A DNA stretch of 64,000 nucleotides from Planktosalinus sp963975935. GTDB lineage: Bacteria; Bacteroidota; Bacteroidia; Flavobacteriales; Flavobacteriaceae. Location of the stretch: the NCBI GenBank assembly GCA_963975935.1, contig CAXBIQ010000002.1:238998-302997 (forward strand), given 5' to 3'. The notes beneath the pieces were generated by a model. The model was not told where the DNA came from. It ran no database searches and worked only from the letters and a program-made list of their open reading frames with translations. The position numbers and the translations under genes were made by a program. Positions 7,541 through 16,634 of this stretch are shown here, piece by piece; position 1 is the first letter of the stretch, and each line of letters opens with the position of its first letter.

Positions 7541-8189
7541 ATTGTTTTGGCCAGTTACCGTTTGTGCTCACTTCCTCCATCGAGCCCACTATGATATGGG
7601 TGCCATTAACACCATCAACAGAAACCACTTGTTTTTCCTGAATGATGAGGTCTCTGCTCAAACCGTGTAAAATATCATCTTTACTGGCTCTGGCTTCAAA
7701 TACAGGAATTCTTTTATCATTTTTCATAGTATAACCAGCTTCAAGAGAGATAGGAATTTCCTTACCGCCAATTGTAACTCTGTCCATTCTCTTGTATGCA
7801 TCAGAGCCTTTAAATAATGAGTCTTTAACACTTACATAATCGAGCGTATCAATTACCACATCTTCTATATAATATCCGCCTTCCTGAGGGTCAAGGCCAA
7901 AAGCCCTGTTTCTTTCTACATCGGCATAACTTGTATCCCTTCTTTGTGTGATGGGAAATTGAGCAGTATCCATGAAACGAACTAAAGAGTCAAAGCTTCC
8001 GGTAAATTTCCCTGTAATTTCAAGATGTGCTGTTTCAGCTGTGCGGATGTCTTTAAGCTTTTCAATAACTTTGACATAGCGTCTTTCTTTTTCATTGTTG
8101 AATTTTGTAGGTTCATAGACTGAATTAAATAGTAAATAACCCAGTATTCCTATAACTATCCAAAGTACTAATTGAATTAAAAGTTTCAT
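7512..8189 (-). CDS. Membrane-anchored protein of unknown function, 225 aa
   Basis: I do not recognise a named family. The protein begins MKLLIQLVLWIVIGILGYLLF, one N-terminal membrane helix that could also be an uncleaved signal anchor, followed by a charged helical stretch (residues 30-60) and a soluble domain that would lie outside the inner membrane. The layout is reminiscent of pseudopilin-like proteins but no prepilin peptidase site is visible. The frame is open to 8252, but a promoter-like pair at 8231-8259 would place the transcript start near 8224, so the ATG at 8189 is preferred. It overlaps DUF3822 by 29 bases and heads the operon with rsmD. Confidence 0.75.
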   Translation of the reverse strand: MKLLIQLVLWIVIGILGYLLFNSVYEPTKFNNEKERRYVKVIEKLKDIRTAETAHLEITGKFTGSFDSLVRFMDTAQFPITQRRDTSYADVERNRAFGLDPQEGGYYIEDVVIDTLDYVSVKDSLFKGSDAYKRMDRVTIGGKEIPISLEAGYTMKNDKRIPVFEARASKDDILHGLSRDLIIQEKQVVSVDGVNGTHIIVGSMEEVSTNGNWPKQYDSREEQQQ

Positions 8190-8230
8190 TCTTGAATTCG
8201 TTTTTCGTTTAACGTAAAAAAGGTATATCG

Positions 8231-8259
8231 CAAATCTACAATTTTTTTTCAATCACAAA
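8231..8259 (-). promoter_or_regulatory. Promoter of the 8189-DUF3822-rsmD operon
   Basis: On the minus strand TTTG (8259-8256), a 17-bp spacer that contains eight A, and TAGATTTG (8238-8231) form a full TTTG/TAnnTTTG pair. The predicted start lies about 35 bases before the ATG at 8189 and excludes the longer frame. Confidence 0.65.
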
Positions 8260-8347
8260 AGTATAATCTTTAAAAATCACATTCATTTATTTTATTTCAA
8301 CAGCAAACCTTAACTTAGCTGTTTTCACATAAAGTTGCAATTGCATA

Positions 8348-9769
8348 ATGAGCCATACCGCCTTCTATAAAACCTTACTAAAAGAATTTCCGCACACCCC
8401 CACAACCAGACAGGATGTGGTATTGCAAAAGTTAGCTGAATTTATTTACACCACTCAACCTGATACATTGTTTTTGTTGAAAGGATATGCCGGTACCGGA
8501 AAAACCACTATTATAAGTACATTGGTCAAACAGTTGGGCGAAACAAAAATGAAAGCGGTATTACTTGCTCCCACAGGCAGGGCTGCAAAAGTTATCAGCA
8601 ATTATTCAAACAAGGAAGCTTTTACAATTCATAAAAAAATCTATTTTCCCAAGGCCCAAAAAGGGGGCGGGGTTACATTTACATTGCAGCCAAACAAACA
8701 TCGCAACACCTTGTTTATCGTAGATGAAGCCTCGATGATTTCTGATAATGCCTCAGATTCAAAGCTTTTTGAAAACGGCTCGTTGCTCGATGATTTAATG
8801 CAATATGTTTATAGTGGGTTTGGTTGTAAATTGATCCTCATTGGTGACACGGCACAATTGCCCCCGGTAAAAATGGAATTGAGTCCGGCACTGGATGAAA
8901 AAACGCTTTCAAATTACTATAACAAAGAAGTTATTTCAATTGAACTCGATGAGGTGGTGCGGCAAAAGCTTGAAAGCGGCATTCTAAAAAACGCAACCTT
9001 GCTGCGGGAAGCATTGGATAGCGGGTTTTATGAGAGTTTCAAATTTGATTTAGAAAACTTTACAGATATCATCAAGCCCGAAGACGGTTATGAACTTCTG
9101 GATGCCATAAACGATGCATACAATAATAAAGGGAAAGAAGATACTGTCATCATTCTACGCTCAAACAAAAGGGCAAACCTGTTTAATGAAAACATCAGGT
9201 CACGCATATTATTTCAGGAAAATGAACTGGCCACCGGTGACTATATGATGGTGGTGAAGAACAATTATTTTTGGATAAAACCCAATACCGAGGCCGGTTT
9301 TATTGCTAATGGTGACATTATTGAAATTCTGGAGATTTTAAGTTTTAAGGATTTGTATGGTTTTCGATTTGCGGAAGTCATGGTGCGCATGGTCGACTAT
9401 CCTAAAATGAAACCCTTTGAAACCGTTTTGCTTCTGGATACTATTGCATCTGAAACGCCTTCTCTTTCTTATGAAGATTCAAATAGGCTCTATCAGGAGG
9501 TCATGAAAGATTATGAAAATATTACTTCCAAATACAAAAAGTTCCTGAGTGTTAAAAACAACAATTATTTTAACGCTTTACAGGTAAAGTTTTCATATGC
9601 CATAACCTGTCACAAATCTCAGGGAGGGCAGTGGAACACGGTTTTTGTAGAGCAACCTTATTTGCCTAACGGTATCGATAAAGAATATTTAAGATGGCTT
9701 TATACTGCTGTGACCCGGGCACAGGAAAAGTTATATCTTATAGGGTTTAAAGATGAGTTTTTTGAATAA
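8348..9769 (+). CDS. RecD-like superfamily 1 DNA helicase
   Basis: A 473-aa ATP-dependent DNA helicase of the RecD/Pif1-like AAA_30 plus UvrD_C_2 architecture. Walker A is GYAGTGKT (residues 46-53), Walker B is IVDEASM (about 124-130), a Gln motif GDTAQLPPV follows, and the C-terminal motifs TCHKSQGGQW and YTAVTRAQ (motif VI arginine) are intact. It lacks the RecD N-terminal domain that binds RecBC, so it probably works alone in repair or recombination. Similar stand-alone proteins are common in Bacteroidota and are often annotated as an ATP-dependent exonuclease, although no nuclease domain is visible. It is divergent from the anchored protein at 8189 and convergent with nhaA. Confidence 0.87.
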   Translation: MSHTAFYKTLLKEFPHTPTTRQDVVLQKLAEFIYTTQPDTLFLLKGYAGTGKTTIISTLVKQLGETKMKAVLLAPTGRAAKVISNYSNKEAFTIHKKIYFPKAQKGGGVTFTLQPNKHRNTLFIVDEASMISDNASDSKLFENGSLLDDLMQYVYSGFGCKLILIGDTAQLPPVKMELSPALDEKTLSNYYNKEVISIELDEVVRQKLESGILKNATLLREALDSGFYESFKFDLENFTDIIKPEDGYELLDAINDAYNNKGKEDTVIILRSNKRANLFNENIRSRILFQENELATGDYMMVVKNNYFWIKPNTEAGFIANGDIIEILEILSFKDLYGFRFAEVMVRMVDYPKMKPFETVLLLDTIASETPSLSYEDSNRLYQEVMKDYENITSKYKKFLSVKNNNYFNALQVKFSYAITCHKSQGGQWNTVFVEQPYLPNGIDKEYLRWLYTAVTRAQEKLYLIGFKDEFFE

Positions 9770-9779
9770 AACATTTTGT

Positions 9780-11138
9780 TTAGTCTTCCTCATCTGGTAT
9801 TTCTGCGTTTTGCTCAATTTTATTACCAATGATTTTTAGGTAAAAATATCCAATAAGCCCTGCAACTATTGAGGCTGAAAGGATACCCATTTTCGCCTGA
9901 ACCAAATATGCTTCATTATCATAAGCCAGATCAGTTATGAATAGAGACATAGTAAACCCTATTGCTGCCAGAAATCCCAATCCAAAAATATGACCCCAGC
10001 CAATTCCCGCCGGAAGCTTACATACTTTAAGCATAACCATAAGTTTTGTAAAAAGAAAAACCCCAATAATTTTCCCAACAATGAGTCCTAAAATTACTCC
10101 TAATGTAACCGGGCTTTTAAAGTAAGAAAATGCTTCAGCATTGATTGTAACACCGGCGTTTGCAAAGGCAAACAAGGGTAGTATTATAAAACTCACAAAA
10201 GGATGCAGGGCGTGTTCCAGGCGTTGAAGCGGGGGTGTGGCATCTTCGGTCAAAAGGGAAATTTTTTCTATTGTTTCTGTTATTTTCTCATCGTTTTTGA
10301 TTTTTTTGCTTATTGCTTGCTGTCGCTGCCGTTTTACTTTCAATGACAACAGTCTTATTTTTCTCAAAAATAAAGGTGTGTTAATACGTTTGCTGGTGGG
10401 AATGGTAAAAGCTGCCAGAACCGCGGCAATGGTGGCATGCACCCCTGAAAGCATAACGGCCATCCAAAGACCGCCAATGCCCATTACCGCATAGAATATT
10501 GTGTTTCTGATACCAATATAGTTTGCGCTCAATAAAATAAGCAAAAAAAATGCGCCCATAGCGAGATTCTCAACCGAAATTTCTGAAGTATAGAAAAAAG
10601 CAATCACCATAACAGCTCCCAGGTCATCAACAATAGCTATGGCTGTCAAAAAAACTTTTAATGAAAGGGGAACTTTATCCCCCAGTAAATATAGAATTCC
10701 AAGCGCAAAAGCTATATCTGTGGCCATGGGGATTCCCCATCCGCCTACTGCGTCTGTGCCTTGAGTGAACATATAAAATATCAATGCCGGAAAAAGCATT
10801 CCTCCAATAGCTGCTGCAACCGGTAGCATTGCCCCGCGGAAGCTGGCAAGCTCACCATGCATCAGTTCACGTTTCAACTCCAGTCCCACCAGAAAAAAGA
10901 ACATAGACATAAGGCCGTCATTTATCCAGTGTAAAAGATTTTTCTTGATTACAAAATCTTCAAAACCAATGTAAATGTATTGTTTCCAGAAATTGTGATA
11001 TCCTTCAGCAAATGGGGAGTTTGCAACTATCATGGCAAGGGCTGCCGCAAAAATGAGCAAGAGGCCCACAGAGGTTTTCTTTTCAATGAAATTTTTAAGA
11101 GGAAGCAGCAGGTAAAGATCAAGAGAAGATTTTTTCAT
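9780..11138 (-). CDS. nhaA: Na+/H+ antiporter NhaA
   Basis: Inner-membrane antiporter that exports sodium in exchange for protons. The 452-aa protein has about 11-12 hydrophobic segments. The ion-binding pair is visible in AIAIVDDLGA, and the signatures FFFLVGLELKREL and GIPMATDIAFALG are intact. A charged cytoplasmic insertion rich in Lys (about residues 255-300) makes it longer than the 388-aa E. coli protein; insertions of this kind are seen in other NhaA proteins. It is a single gene, convergent with the helicase at 9769 (10-bp gap). A marine or saline habitat would suit it but is not proven. Confidence 0.93.
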   Translation of the reverse strand: MKKSSLDLYLLLPLKNFIEKKTSVGLLLIFAAALAMIVANSPFAEGYHNFWKQYIYIGFEDFVIKKNLLHWINDGLMSMFFFLVGLELKRELMHGELASFRGAMLPVAAAIGGMLFPALIFYMFTQGTDAVGGWGIPMATDIAFALGILYLLGDKVPLSLKVFLTAIAIVDDLGAVMVIAFFYTSEISVENLAMGAFFLLILLSANYIGIRNTIFYAVMGIGGLWMAVMLSGVHATIAAVLAAFTIPTSKRINTPLFLRKIRLLSLKVKRQRQQAISKKIKNDEKITETIEKISLLTEDATPPLQRLEHALHPFVSFIILPLFAFANAGVTINAEAFSYFKSPVTLGVILGLIVGKIIGVFLFTKLMVMLKVCKLPAGIGWGHIFGLGFLAAIGFTMSLFITDLAYDNEAYLVQAKMGILSASIVAGLIGYFYLKIIGNKIEQNAEIPDEED

Positions 11139-11248
11139 GAGAAGCCCTTTTCAGTTAAACAATAGCATTTAAAATATGCTTGTTTAGACTAGTAAAAGTA
11201 AACGTTGGCCCGCAGCTATGATATGATATTAATCAGCTTAAACAGGAA

Positions 11249-13123
11249 TTATCCTTCTTGTTTTAAAGAGAGTTCAAACCATCTTTCGGTTTTTGTTTCT
11301 ATGGAAGTGATTAATTTTTGTAATGCAACTGATTTTTCCTTGATTTCCTCAACGTCCCAATTTTCAGTAGTAAAGAGAGCTTCCATTTTCTCTTTTTCTG
11401 TTTCGAGTTTTTTGATTTCAGACTCAAGCTTTGTAAACTCTTTTTGCTCGTTATAGCTCAATTTGGATTTATTTGTATCTTTTTTCCAGCTTTTCTTCTC
11501 TTGAGTCTCTTCTTTTTTCTCTTCTTCTTTACTTTCTTTATCTGAACTATCCTCATATGACCTGAAGTCACTGTAATTACCGGGAAAATCATCAATCACT
11601 GCATTCCCCCTAAACACAAAAAGGTGATCTACAATTTTGTCCATAAAATAACGGTCGTGAGAAACCACAATCAAACAGCCCGGAAAATCCAATAGAAAAG
11701 ATTCCAGAACATTTAGGGTGACAATATCCAAATCATTTGTGGGCTCATCGAGTATTAAAAAGTTGGGGTTTTGAATCAAAACGGTACAGAGGTAAAGGCG
11801 CTTACGCTCACCACCACTTAGTTTTTCAACAAAATCATACTGTTTTTTCCTGTCAAAGAGAAACCGTTCCAGCAGTTGTTGAGCTGAAATCTGCCTTCCC
11901 TTCTTCAATGGAATAAAATCACCAAACTCCCTGATGACGTCAATTACTTTCTGGCCTTCTTTTATTTTTATACCGTCCTGTGTATAATATCCAAACTGTA
12001 TGGTTTCACCAATGATTACTTTACCACTATCAGGTTCTTTCTTTCCGGTAAGGATGTTTAGAAAGGTAGTTTTTCCGGTTCCATTTTTTCCAATAATTCC
12101 AATGCGTTCTCCTTTGATGAAATTGTAATTAAATTTATTGAGGATTTGTTGATCATCATAGGCTTTGGAAATATTGTGTAGCTCTACAATTTTGCTGCCC
12201 AGGCGTTCCATATTGATTTCGAGTTCAATTTGGTGGTTATTGCGCCTTTTACTTGCACGGTCTTTTATTTCATGAAAATCCTGTATGCGTGATTTGCTTT
12301 TGGTTGTTCGTGCTTTTGGCTGCCTGCGCATCCAGTCCAGCTCTTTTTTGAAAAGTTGTTTCGCTTTGTCTGTTTCAACAGCTTCAGCCTGATGGCGGGC
12401 TTCTTTTTTCTCCAGATAGTAAGAGTAATTTCCTTTATAACTATATAGTTGACCACTTTCCAGCTCTATGATTTCATTACATACCCGTTCCAGAAAGTAA
12501 CGGTCGTGCGTCACCATAAAAAGGGTGATATTTTCTTTGGCAAAAAAAGATTCAAGCCACTCAATCATTTCAAGGTCCAGATGGTTTGTGGGCTCATCGA
12601 GTATCAATAAGTTGGGCTTACTCAAAAGCGCATTTGCAAGGGCAAGGCGTTTTTTTTGCCCCCCACTCAAATCACTTACTTTTTTTGATAAGTCATCTAG
12701 TTTTAATTTTGAAAGTACTTGCTTGTAGAGTGTTTCAAAATCCCAGGCTTGATGTGCCTCCATTTCTTCAAAGGCCTTTTGATAGGCTTCAGCATCTTCA
12801 GGATTTTTAAGGGCAGTTTCATAGCGTGCAATGACATTTAAAATTTCATTGTCTGAATCAAAAACAGTTTGCTCTATGGTAAGAGTTTTGTCAAGATTTG
12901 GTTCCTGGGGGAGGTATGTTACCACAATATTTTTCCTGTAAACCACCCTGCCTGAATCAGGAACATCCAGACCGGAAATGATGTTGAGAATAGAGGTTTT
13001 ACCGGTTCCGTTTTTTGCAACAAAACCAATTTTTTGACCTTCATTTATGCCAAAGGAGAGATTTTCAAATAAAACCAACTCACCATAAGATTTTGATATG
13101 TTCTCAACAGACAGATAATTCAC
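11249..13123 (-). CDS. ABC-F family ATP-binding protein (Uup/EttA-like)
   Basis: A soluble protein with two ABC ATPase domains and no membrane segments, so it belongs to the ABC-F ribosome-associated group rather than to transporters. Domain 1 has Walker A KNGTGKTS, signature LSGGQKKRLALA and Walker B LLILDEPTNHLD. Domain 2 has GKNGTGKTT, LSGGERKRLYL and FLILDEPTNDLD. Between them is the basic linker (RRQPKARTTKSKSR). The last 100 residues are a Lys/Glu-rich coiled coil as in Uup. The start codon is GTG (13121-13123): no ATG precedes the conserved N-terminus (MNYLSVENISKSYG). Expected role is translation-factor-like or in DNA/ribosome quality control; the exact subfamily is uncertain. Confidence 0.9.
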   Translation of the reverse strand: MNYLSVENISKSYGELVLFENLSFGINEGQKIGFVAKNGTGKTSILNIISGLDVPDSGRVVYRKNIVVTYLPQEPNLDKTLTIEQTVFDSDNEILNVIARYETALKNPEDAEAYQKAFEEMEAHQAWDFETLYKQVLSKLKLDDLSKKVSDLSGGQKKRLALANALLSKPNLLILDEPTNHLDLEMIEWLESFFAKENITLFMVTHDRYFLERVCNEIIELESGQLYSYKGNYSYYLEKKEARHQAEAVETDKAKQLFKKELDWMRRQPKARTTKSKSRIQDFHEIKDRASKRRNNHQIELEINMERLGSKIVELHNISKAYDDQQILNKFNYNFIKGERIGIIGKNGTGKTTFLNILTGKKEPDSGKVIIGETIQFGYYTQDGIKIKEGQKVIDVIREFGDFIPLKKGRQISAQQLLERFLFDRKKQYDFVEKLSGGERKRLYLCTVLIQNPNFLILDEPTNDLDIVTLNVLESFLLDFPGCLIVVSHDRYFMDKIVDHLFVFRGNAVIDDFPGNYSDFRSYEDSSDKESKEEEKKEETQEKKSWKKDTNKSKLSYNEQKEFTKLESEIKKLETEKEKMEALFTTENWDVEEIKEKSVALQKLITSIETKTERWFELSLKQEG

Positions 13124-13292
13124 TTTTTCAAATTTTATGCAAATGAAAGCATATTTCTGAGAATAAGCAGAATTTTAAGAATCAATTATAGAATAAAAAC
13201 AATGGGAGACAACAGATTTCAGGGTTGGTTTGAAGACTATTTGCCTAACTGAGATTTAAATGCTAAAAATTTCATAATTAAACTTGTTCACC

Positions 13293-13300
13293 TATATTTG
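13293..13300 (+). promoter_or_regulatory. Probable promoter -7 box of the exopolysaccharide block
   Basis: TATATTTG is an exact TAnnTTTG match. Transcription would begin near 13307, downstream of the TTG that could extend the next frame and upstream of its ATG at 13322, which supports the ATG. Confidence 0.5.
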
Positions 13301-13321
13301 TTTTCAACTTATTGCTTTAAA

Positions 13322-14116
13322 ATGAACAAAATTTTTTTATACCTGTGCTTGCCAATTGTCCTTAGCAGTGTCTCTTGTATCTCTACAAAACAGTTGACTT
13401 ATTTACAGGAAGACCCCAACCAAATTGATTCGTTAATAAGTATCAATAAAAAGCAGGAACCTTACCGCATCCAAATAAATGACCTTCTAAGTATTCGCAT
13501 CAAGTCACTGGATCAGGATTTGGTTGGAATGTTCAACCCAATTAATGATGAAAACCCCAATGCCACAGGGGAGGAGCGTTTGTATTATGACGGATTTTTA
13601 GTTGATGCCCACGGTAATATACGGGTGCCCACACTTGGAAATGTCAATGTTCTGGGATATACCATTGAAGAAGTGCGTGAAAACCTGGAGAAGGAATTGC
13701 TTGAGACATACTTCAAAGCTGAAGCCAATATTTTTGTAACCGTAAAACTTGCCGGGATTAGATATACTATTATGGGAGAGATTGGCGGCCCCGGCTCAAA
13801 CATTATTTACAGGGAGCAGCTGTCGATAATGGAAGCTATCGCAAATTCAGGTGATATTACACTTACCGGAAACAGGAAAGATGTAGTAATTGTTAGGCAG
13901 TATCCTCATGGTCAACGTGTGCACCATATTGATTTAACCACCATCGATGCCTTGAATTCACCTTTTTATTATGTAAAACCCAATGATTTAATTCTTGTTA
14001 ACCCACTGCCTCAGAAATCAATTGGTACCGGAACCACAGCCCTGCAATCTATTACAACAATTGCTTCTATTTTGAGTTTATTCACTACAACTATCCTTTT
14101 ATTTAACCGCCTCTAA
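13322..14116 (+). CDS. Polysaccharide export outer-membrane lipoprotein (Wza-like)
   Basis: Predicted outer-membrane exit channel for an extracellular polysaccharide. The 264-aa protein has a lipoprotein signal peptide ending in SSVSC, then a Poly_export domain (YRIQINDLLSIRIKSLD near residues 43-59) and an SLBB-type region (YTIMGEIGGPG), and ends in a hydrophobic helix (about 240-262) that may form the outer-membrane barrel part. The frame can be extended to a TTG at 13298, but the promoter box overlaps that codon, so ATG 13322 is used. It is followed by the tyrosine kinase after 2 bases, the classic Wza-Wzc pair. Confidence 0.9.
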   Translation: MNKIFLYLCLPIVLSSVSCISTKQLTYLQEDPNQIDSLISINKKQEPYRIQINDLLSIRIKSLDQDLVGMFNPINDENPNATGEERLYYDGFLVDAHGNIRVPTLGNVNVLGYTIEEVRENLEKELLETYFKAEANIFVTVKLAGIRYTIMGEIGGPGSNIIYREQLSIMEAIANSGDITLTGNRKDVVIVRQYPHGQRVHHIDLTTIDALNSPFYYVKPNDLILVNPLPQKSIGTGTTALQSITTIASILSLFTTTILLFNRL

Positions 14117-14118
14117 CT

Positions 14119-16551
14119 ATGGATGAAGAATTTGAAATAGAACAACTGCAATCCAATTTTGATTTTAAAGGGTTTGTTTTAAAACTACTGTCTTATTGGC
14201 CGCTGTTTTTAATTTCACTACTTATTGCTTTTGGGATTGCCTATTATATTAATGCAAGAAAGCTTCCGGTCTATCAAATGGGGAGTTTGATTTCAATAAA
14301 GGACGATCAAAATCCATTTTTTACAACAAACACAAGCTTAACGTTTAACTGGGGCGGAACGACAGATAAAGTCAATACTGCCATAGTTACTTTAAAGACA
14401 AGGTCACACAATGAAAAAGTAGTAGAAAAACTTCAATACTATATAAATTACTTGAAAGAGGGTGAATACCAGATGGAAAACGCATATGCTCAAACCCCTT
14501 TTACAGTTGTAGCAGATACATTAAAGCATCAAATTCTCAATAAGTTAATTAAAATAACCGCAAAGGATTCTTTGCGCTACACCCTTAGTGTGTCATTTGA
14601 AGAAGGAAACTTCCCTACCCAGGAGTACCATTCAAAAGACCGTTCTCAAGTGGCGATGCCCACCCAGGATTTTGAGCGGGATTATATTTTTGGACAAAAA
14701 GTAGTGCTCCCTTTTTTTAACGGCACAATCAACCGATCTGAAAAACCATTACAGGCAGGAAAACCTTATTTTTTCAGGTTTGGTAATTTTGACGGTGTGG
14801 TTTCACGTTTTCGCAGTATCAATATACAACCAGAATCCCAGGGTTCGTCAGTTTTAAACCTGACACTCACAGGTCACAATAAAGCAGAGATTGTAGACTA
14901 TTTAAACGCCACGGTTGAGGTTTTGGGAGAAGAAGTTTTAAAAAGGAAAAACCTTTTTGCTACAAAAACCATAAAATTTATTGACAGCACACTGGCCATT
15001 AAGTCTGATGAGCTTTCCGCAGTGCAAGGTGAACTTGAGAGTTTCAGGAACGCATCTTCTGTTTATGACCTGGACACAGAGGGACAGGAAATCATTTCAA
15101 AACTGAATGCATTGGACCTTCGTAAAAATGCAATAGAGCAACAAATTGAGTATTATATTACACTGGAAGAATATCTTATAAGCAGGACTGATTATTCAAA
15201 TGTACCTGCACCTTCAGTCGCAGGCATTGGCGAAGCCAGTATCGTTTCAGGTGTAAGCAGAATTGTTTCACTCGCTGAAGAACGAAACAAATACCAGTAT
15301 TCTTTTAAAGAGGGAGCACCTATATTTGATGATATTGACAGGCAAATCAATGCGGTGAAAGCAGTTCTTCTGGAAAATATCACTTCTACAAAATCATTAA
15401 AAAACAGGGAGCTCAATGAAATAAACAGGGAGTTGTCTGAATATGAAAGTGAAATAAGAAGGTTGCCTAAAGAGCAACAGCAGCTTTTGAGTATCCAGCG
15501 GCGCTTTGATTTGAGTTCACAGGCATATAATATGTTTTTGTCAAAACGCAGCGAGGCAGGTCTGGTAAAAGCAGCAAATGTAAGTGATGTACAGGTGATT
15601 GACCCTGCAAAAGACATTGGTGGAGGGCAGGTGGGGCCAAACAATCAGTTGAATTATGTGATGGCAGCTGTTTTCGGGTTTTTTATACCGTTTGTATTTG
15701 TCTTTTTAATAGTCTTTTTTGATAATAAAGTACATACCACACAGGATATTACTAAACTGTCACCCATTCCGGTGTTGGGAGTAATAGGTAAAGGAAAATT
15801 AGGTGAAAATTTAATTGTGCTGCAAAAGCCTAAATCGGCTGTAGCAGAGTCCTTTAGAGCCATTCGCTCCAGTTTGCAATTTATGTATAAAAAACGCGGA
15901 CTTGAAGGTGCCAAAACGGTTTTGGTTACTTCGACCGTGAGCGGTGAAGGAAAAACCTTCTGTTCTATTAATATTGCTTCTGTTTTCGCTTTAAGCGAAA
16001 AAAGAACTGTTCTGGTGGGCCTTGACCTTCGTAAACCCAAAATATTTGATGATTTTAATATCAATAACAATGTGGGTGTTGTGAACTACCTTATTAATGA
16101 AACTTCTGTAAGTGATATAGTACAAAAAACAACAGTTCCTCATCTGGATGTAATTACATCTGGACCCATACCACCAAATCCGTCAGAGTTGCTCATCAGT
16201 GATAAAATGACAGAATTGATGGATGAATTGTCTCAACACTATGATTATATTGTGCTGGATTCACCACCGCTGGCCTTGGTAGCAGATTCACTTGAACTTG
16301 TTAAATATGCTGATGCAACCATTTATGTGGTGCGGCAAAACTATACCAAAAAAGGAATGCTCTCCATTATTAATGATAAATACAAGAAAGGCGAAGTAAA
16401 ACATATAAGTTTTGTTTTAAATTACTTTCAGCAAAAAGGAAAATATGGATATGGTTACGGTTATGGTTATGGATATGGAAATTACCATCACGGTTATCAT
16501 GAAGATGATAATAAAACGGGGTTTATTAAGAGAGTTTTTAAAAGGAAGTAA
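14119..16551 (+). CDS. Polysaccharide biosynthesis tyrosine autokinase (Wzc-like)
   Basis: Inner-membrane co-polymerase and BY-kinase controlling chain length and export. The 810-aa protein has an N-terminal Wzz domain with a membrane helix (about residues 30-48), a long periplasmic coiled region, a second helix (about 515-535), and a cytosolic kinase domain with Walker A TSTVSGEGKT (604-613), A' motif VGLDLRKPK and Walker B YIVLDSPPL. The C-terminus carries a tyrosine cluster, six alternating Tyr-Gly pairs at residues 776-787 plus two more Tyr, expected to be the autophosphorylation sites. It follows the exporter gene by 2 bases. No separate phosphatase (Wzb) gene is near. Confidence 0.92.
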   Translation: MDEEFEIEQLQSNFDFKGFVLKLLSYWPLFLISLLIAFGIAYYINARKLPVYQMGSLISIKDDQNPFFTTNTSLTFNWGGTTDKVNTAIVTLKTRSHNEKVVEKLQYYINYLKEGEYQMENAYAQTPFTVVADTLKHQILNKLIKITAKDSLRYTLSVSFEEGNFPTQEYHSKDRSQVAMPTQDFERDYIFGQKVVLPFFNGTINRSEKPLQAGKPYFFRFGNFDGVVSRFRSINIQPESQGSSVLNLTLTGHNKAEIVDYLNATVEVLGEEVLKRKNLFATKTIKFIDSTLAIKSDELSAVQGELESFRNASSVYDLDTEGQEIISKLNALDLRKNAIEQQIEYYITLEEYLISRTDYSNVPAPSVAGIGEASIVSGVSRIVSLAEERNKYQYSFKEGAPIFDDIDRQINAVKAVLLENITSTKSLKNRELNEINRELSEYESEIRRLPKEQQQLLSIQRRFDLSSQAYNMFLSKRSEAGLVKAANVSDVQVIDPAKDIGGGQVGPNNQLNYVMAAVFGFFIPFVFVFLIVFFDNKVHTTQDITKLSPIPVLGVIGKGKLGENLIVLQKPKSAVAESFRAIRSSLQFMYKKRGLEGAKTVLVTSTVSGEGKTFCSINIASVFALSEKRTVLVGLDLRKPKIFDDFNINNNVGVVNYLINETSVSDIVQKTTVPHLDVITSGPIPPNPSELLISDKMTELMDELSQHYDYIVLDSPPLALVADSLELVKYADATIYVVRQNYTKKGMLSIINDKYKKGEVKHISFVLNYFQQKGKYGYGYGYGYGYGNYHHGYHEDDNKTGFIKRVFKRK
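16444..16479 (+). repeat. Hexanucleotide TAY-GGN microsatellite in the kinase tail
   Basis: Six tandem copies of a TAY-GGN hexamer code for alternating Tyr and Gly at residues 776-787 of the Wzc-like kinase. The third base varies, so selection acts on the protein, but the DNA could still change copy number by slippage. Confidence 0.8.
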
Positions 16552-16634
16552 GACTATTTAGTTTACAGGATGTAAATACAATTTTAAAGTCAGCGTATTT
16601 AAAATCAATTCTTTGCGACCCTAATTCGCTTTTT

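Noticed and set aside
11158..11184. Inverted repeat between nhaA and the ABC-F gene (AGCAT/ATGCT with flanks)
   Set aside because: Short, bulged and without a T-tract in either direction; not supported as terminator or operator.
13202..13252. Mini-ORF of 16 codons (starts MGDNRFQGWF) just before the exopolysaccharide block
   Set aside because: It looks protein-like, but it lies upstream of the probable promoter box at 13293 and has no start signals. No attenuator structure follows it.
16444..16479. Short tandem repeat considered as CRISPR-like array
   Set aside because: The units are 6 bp with no spacers and encode the Tyr-Gly tail of the kinase in frame.
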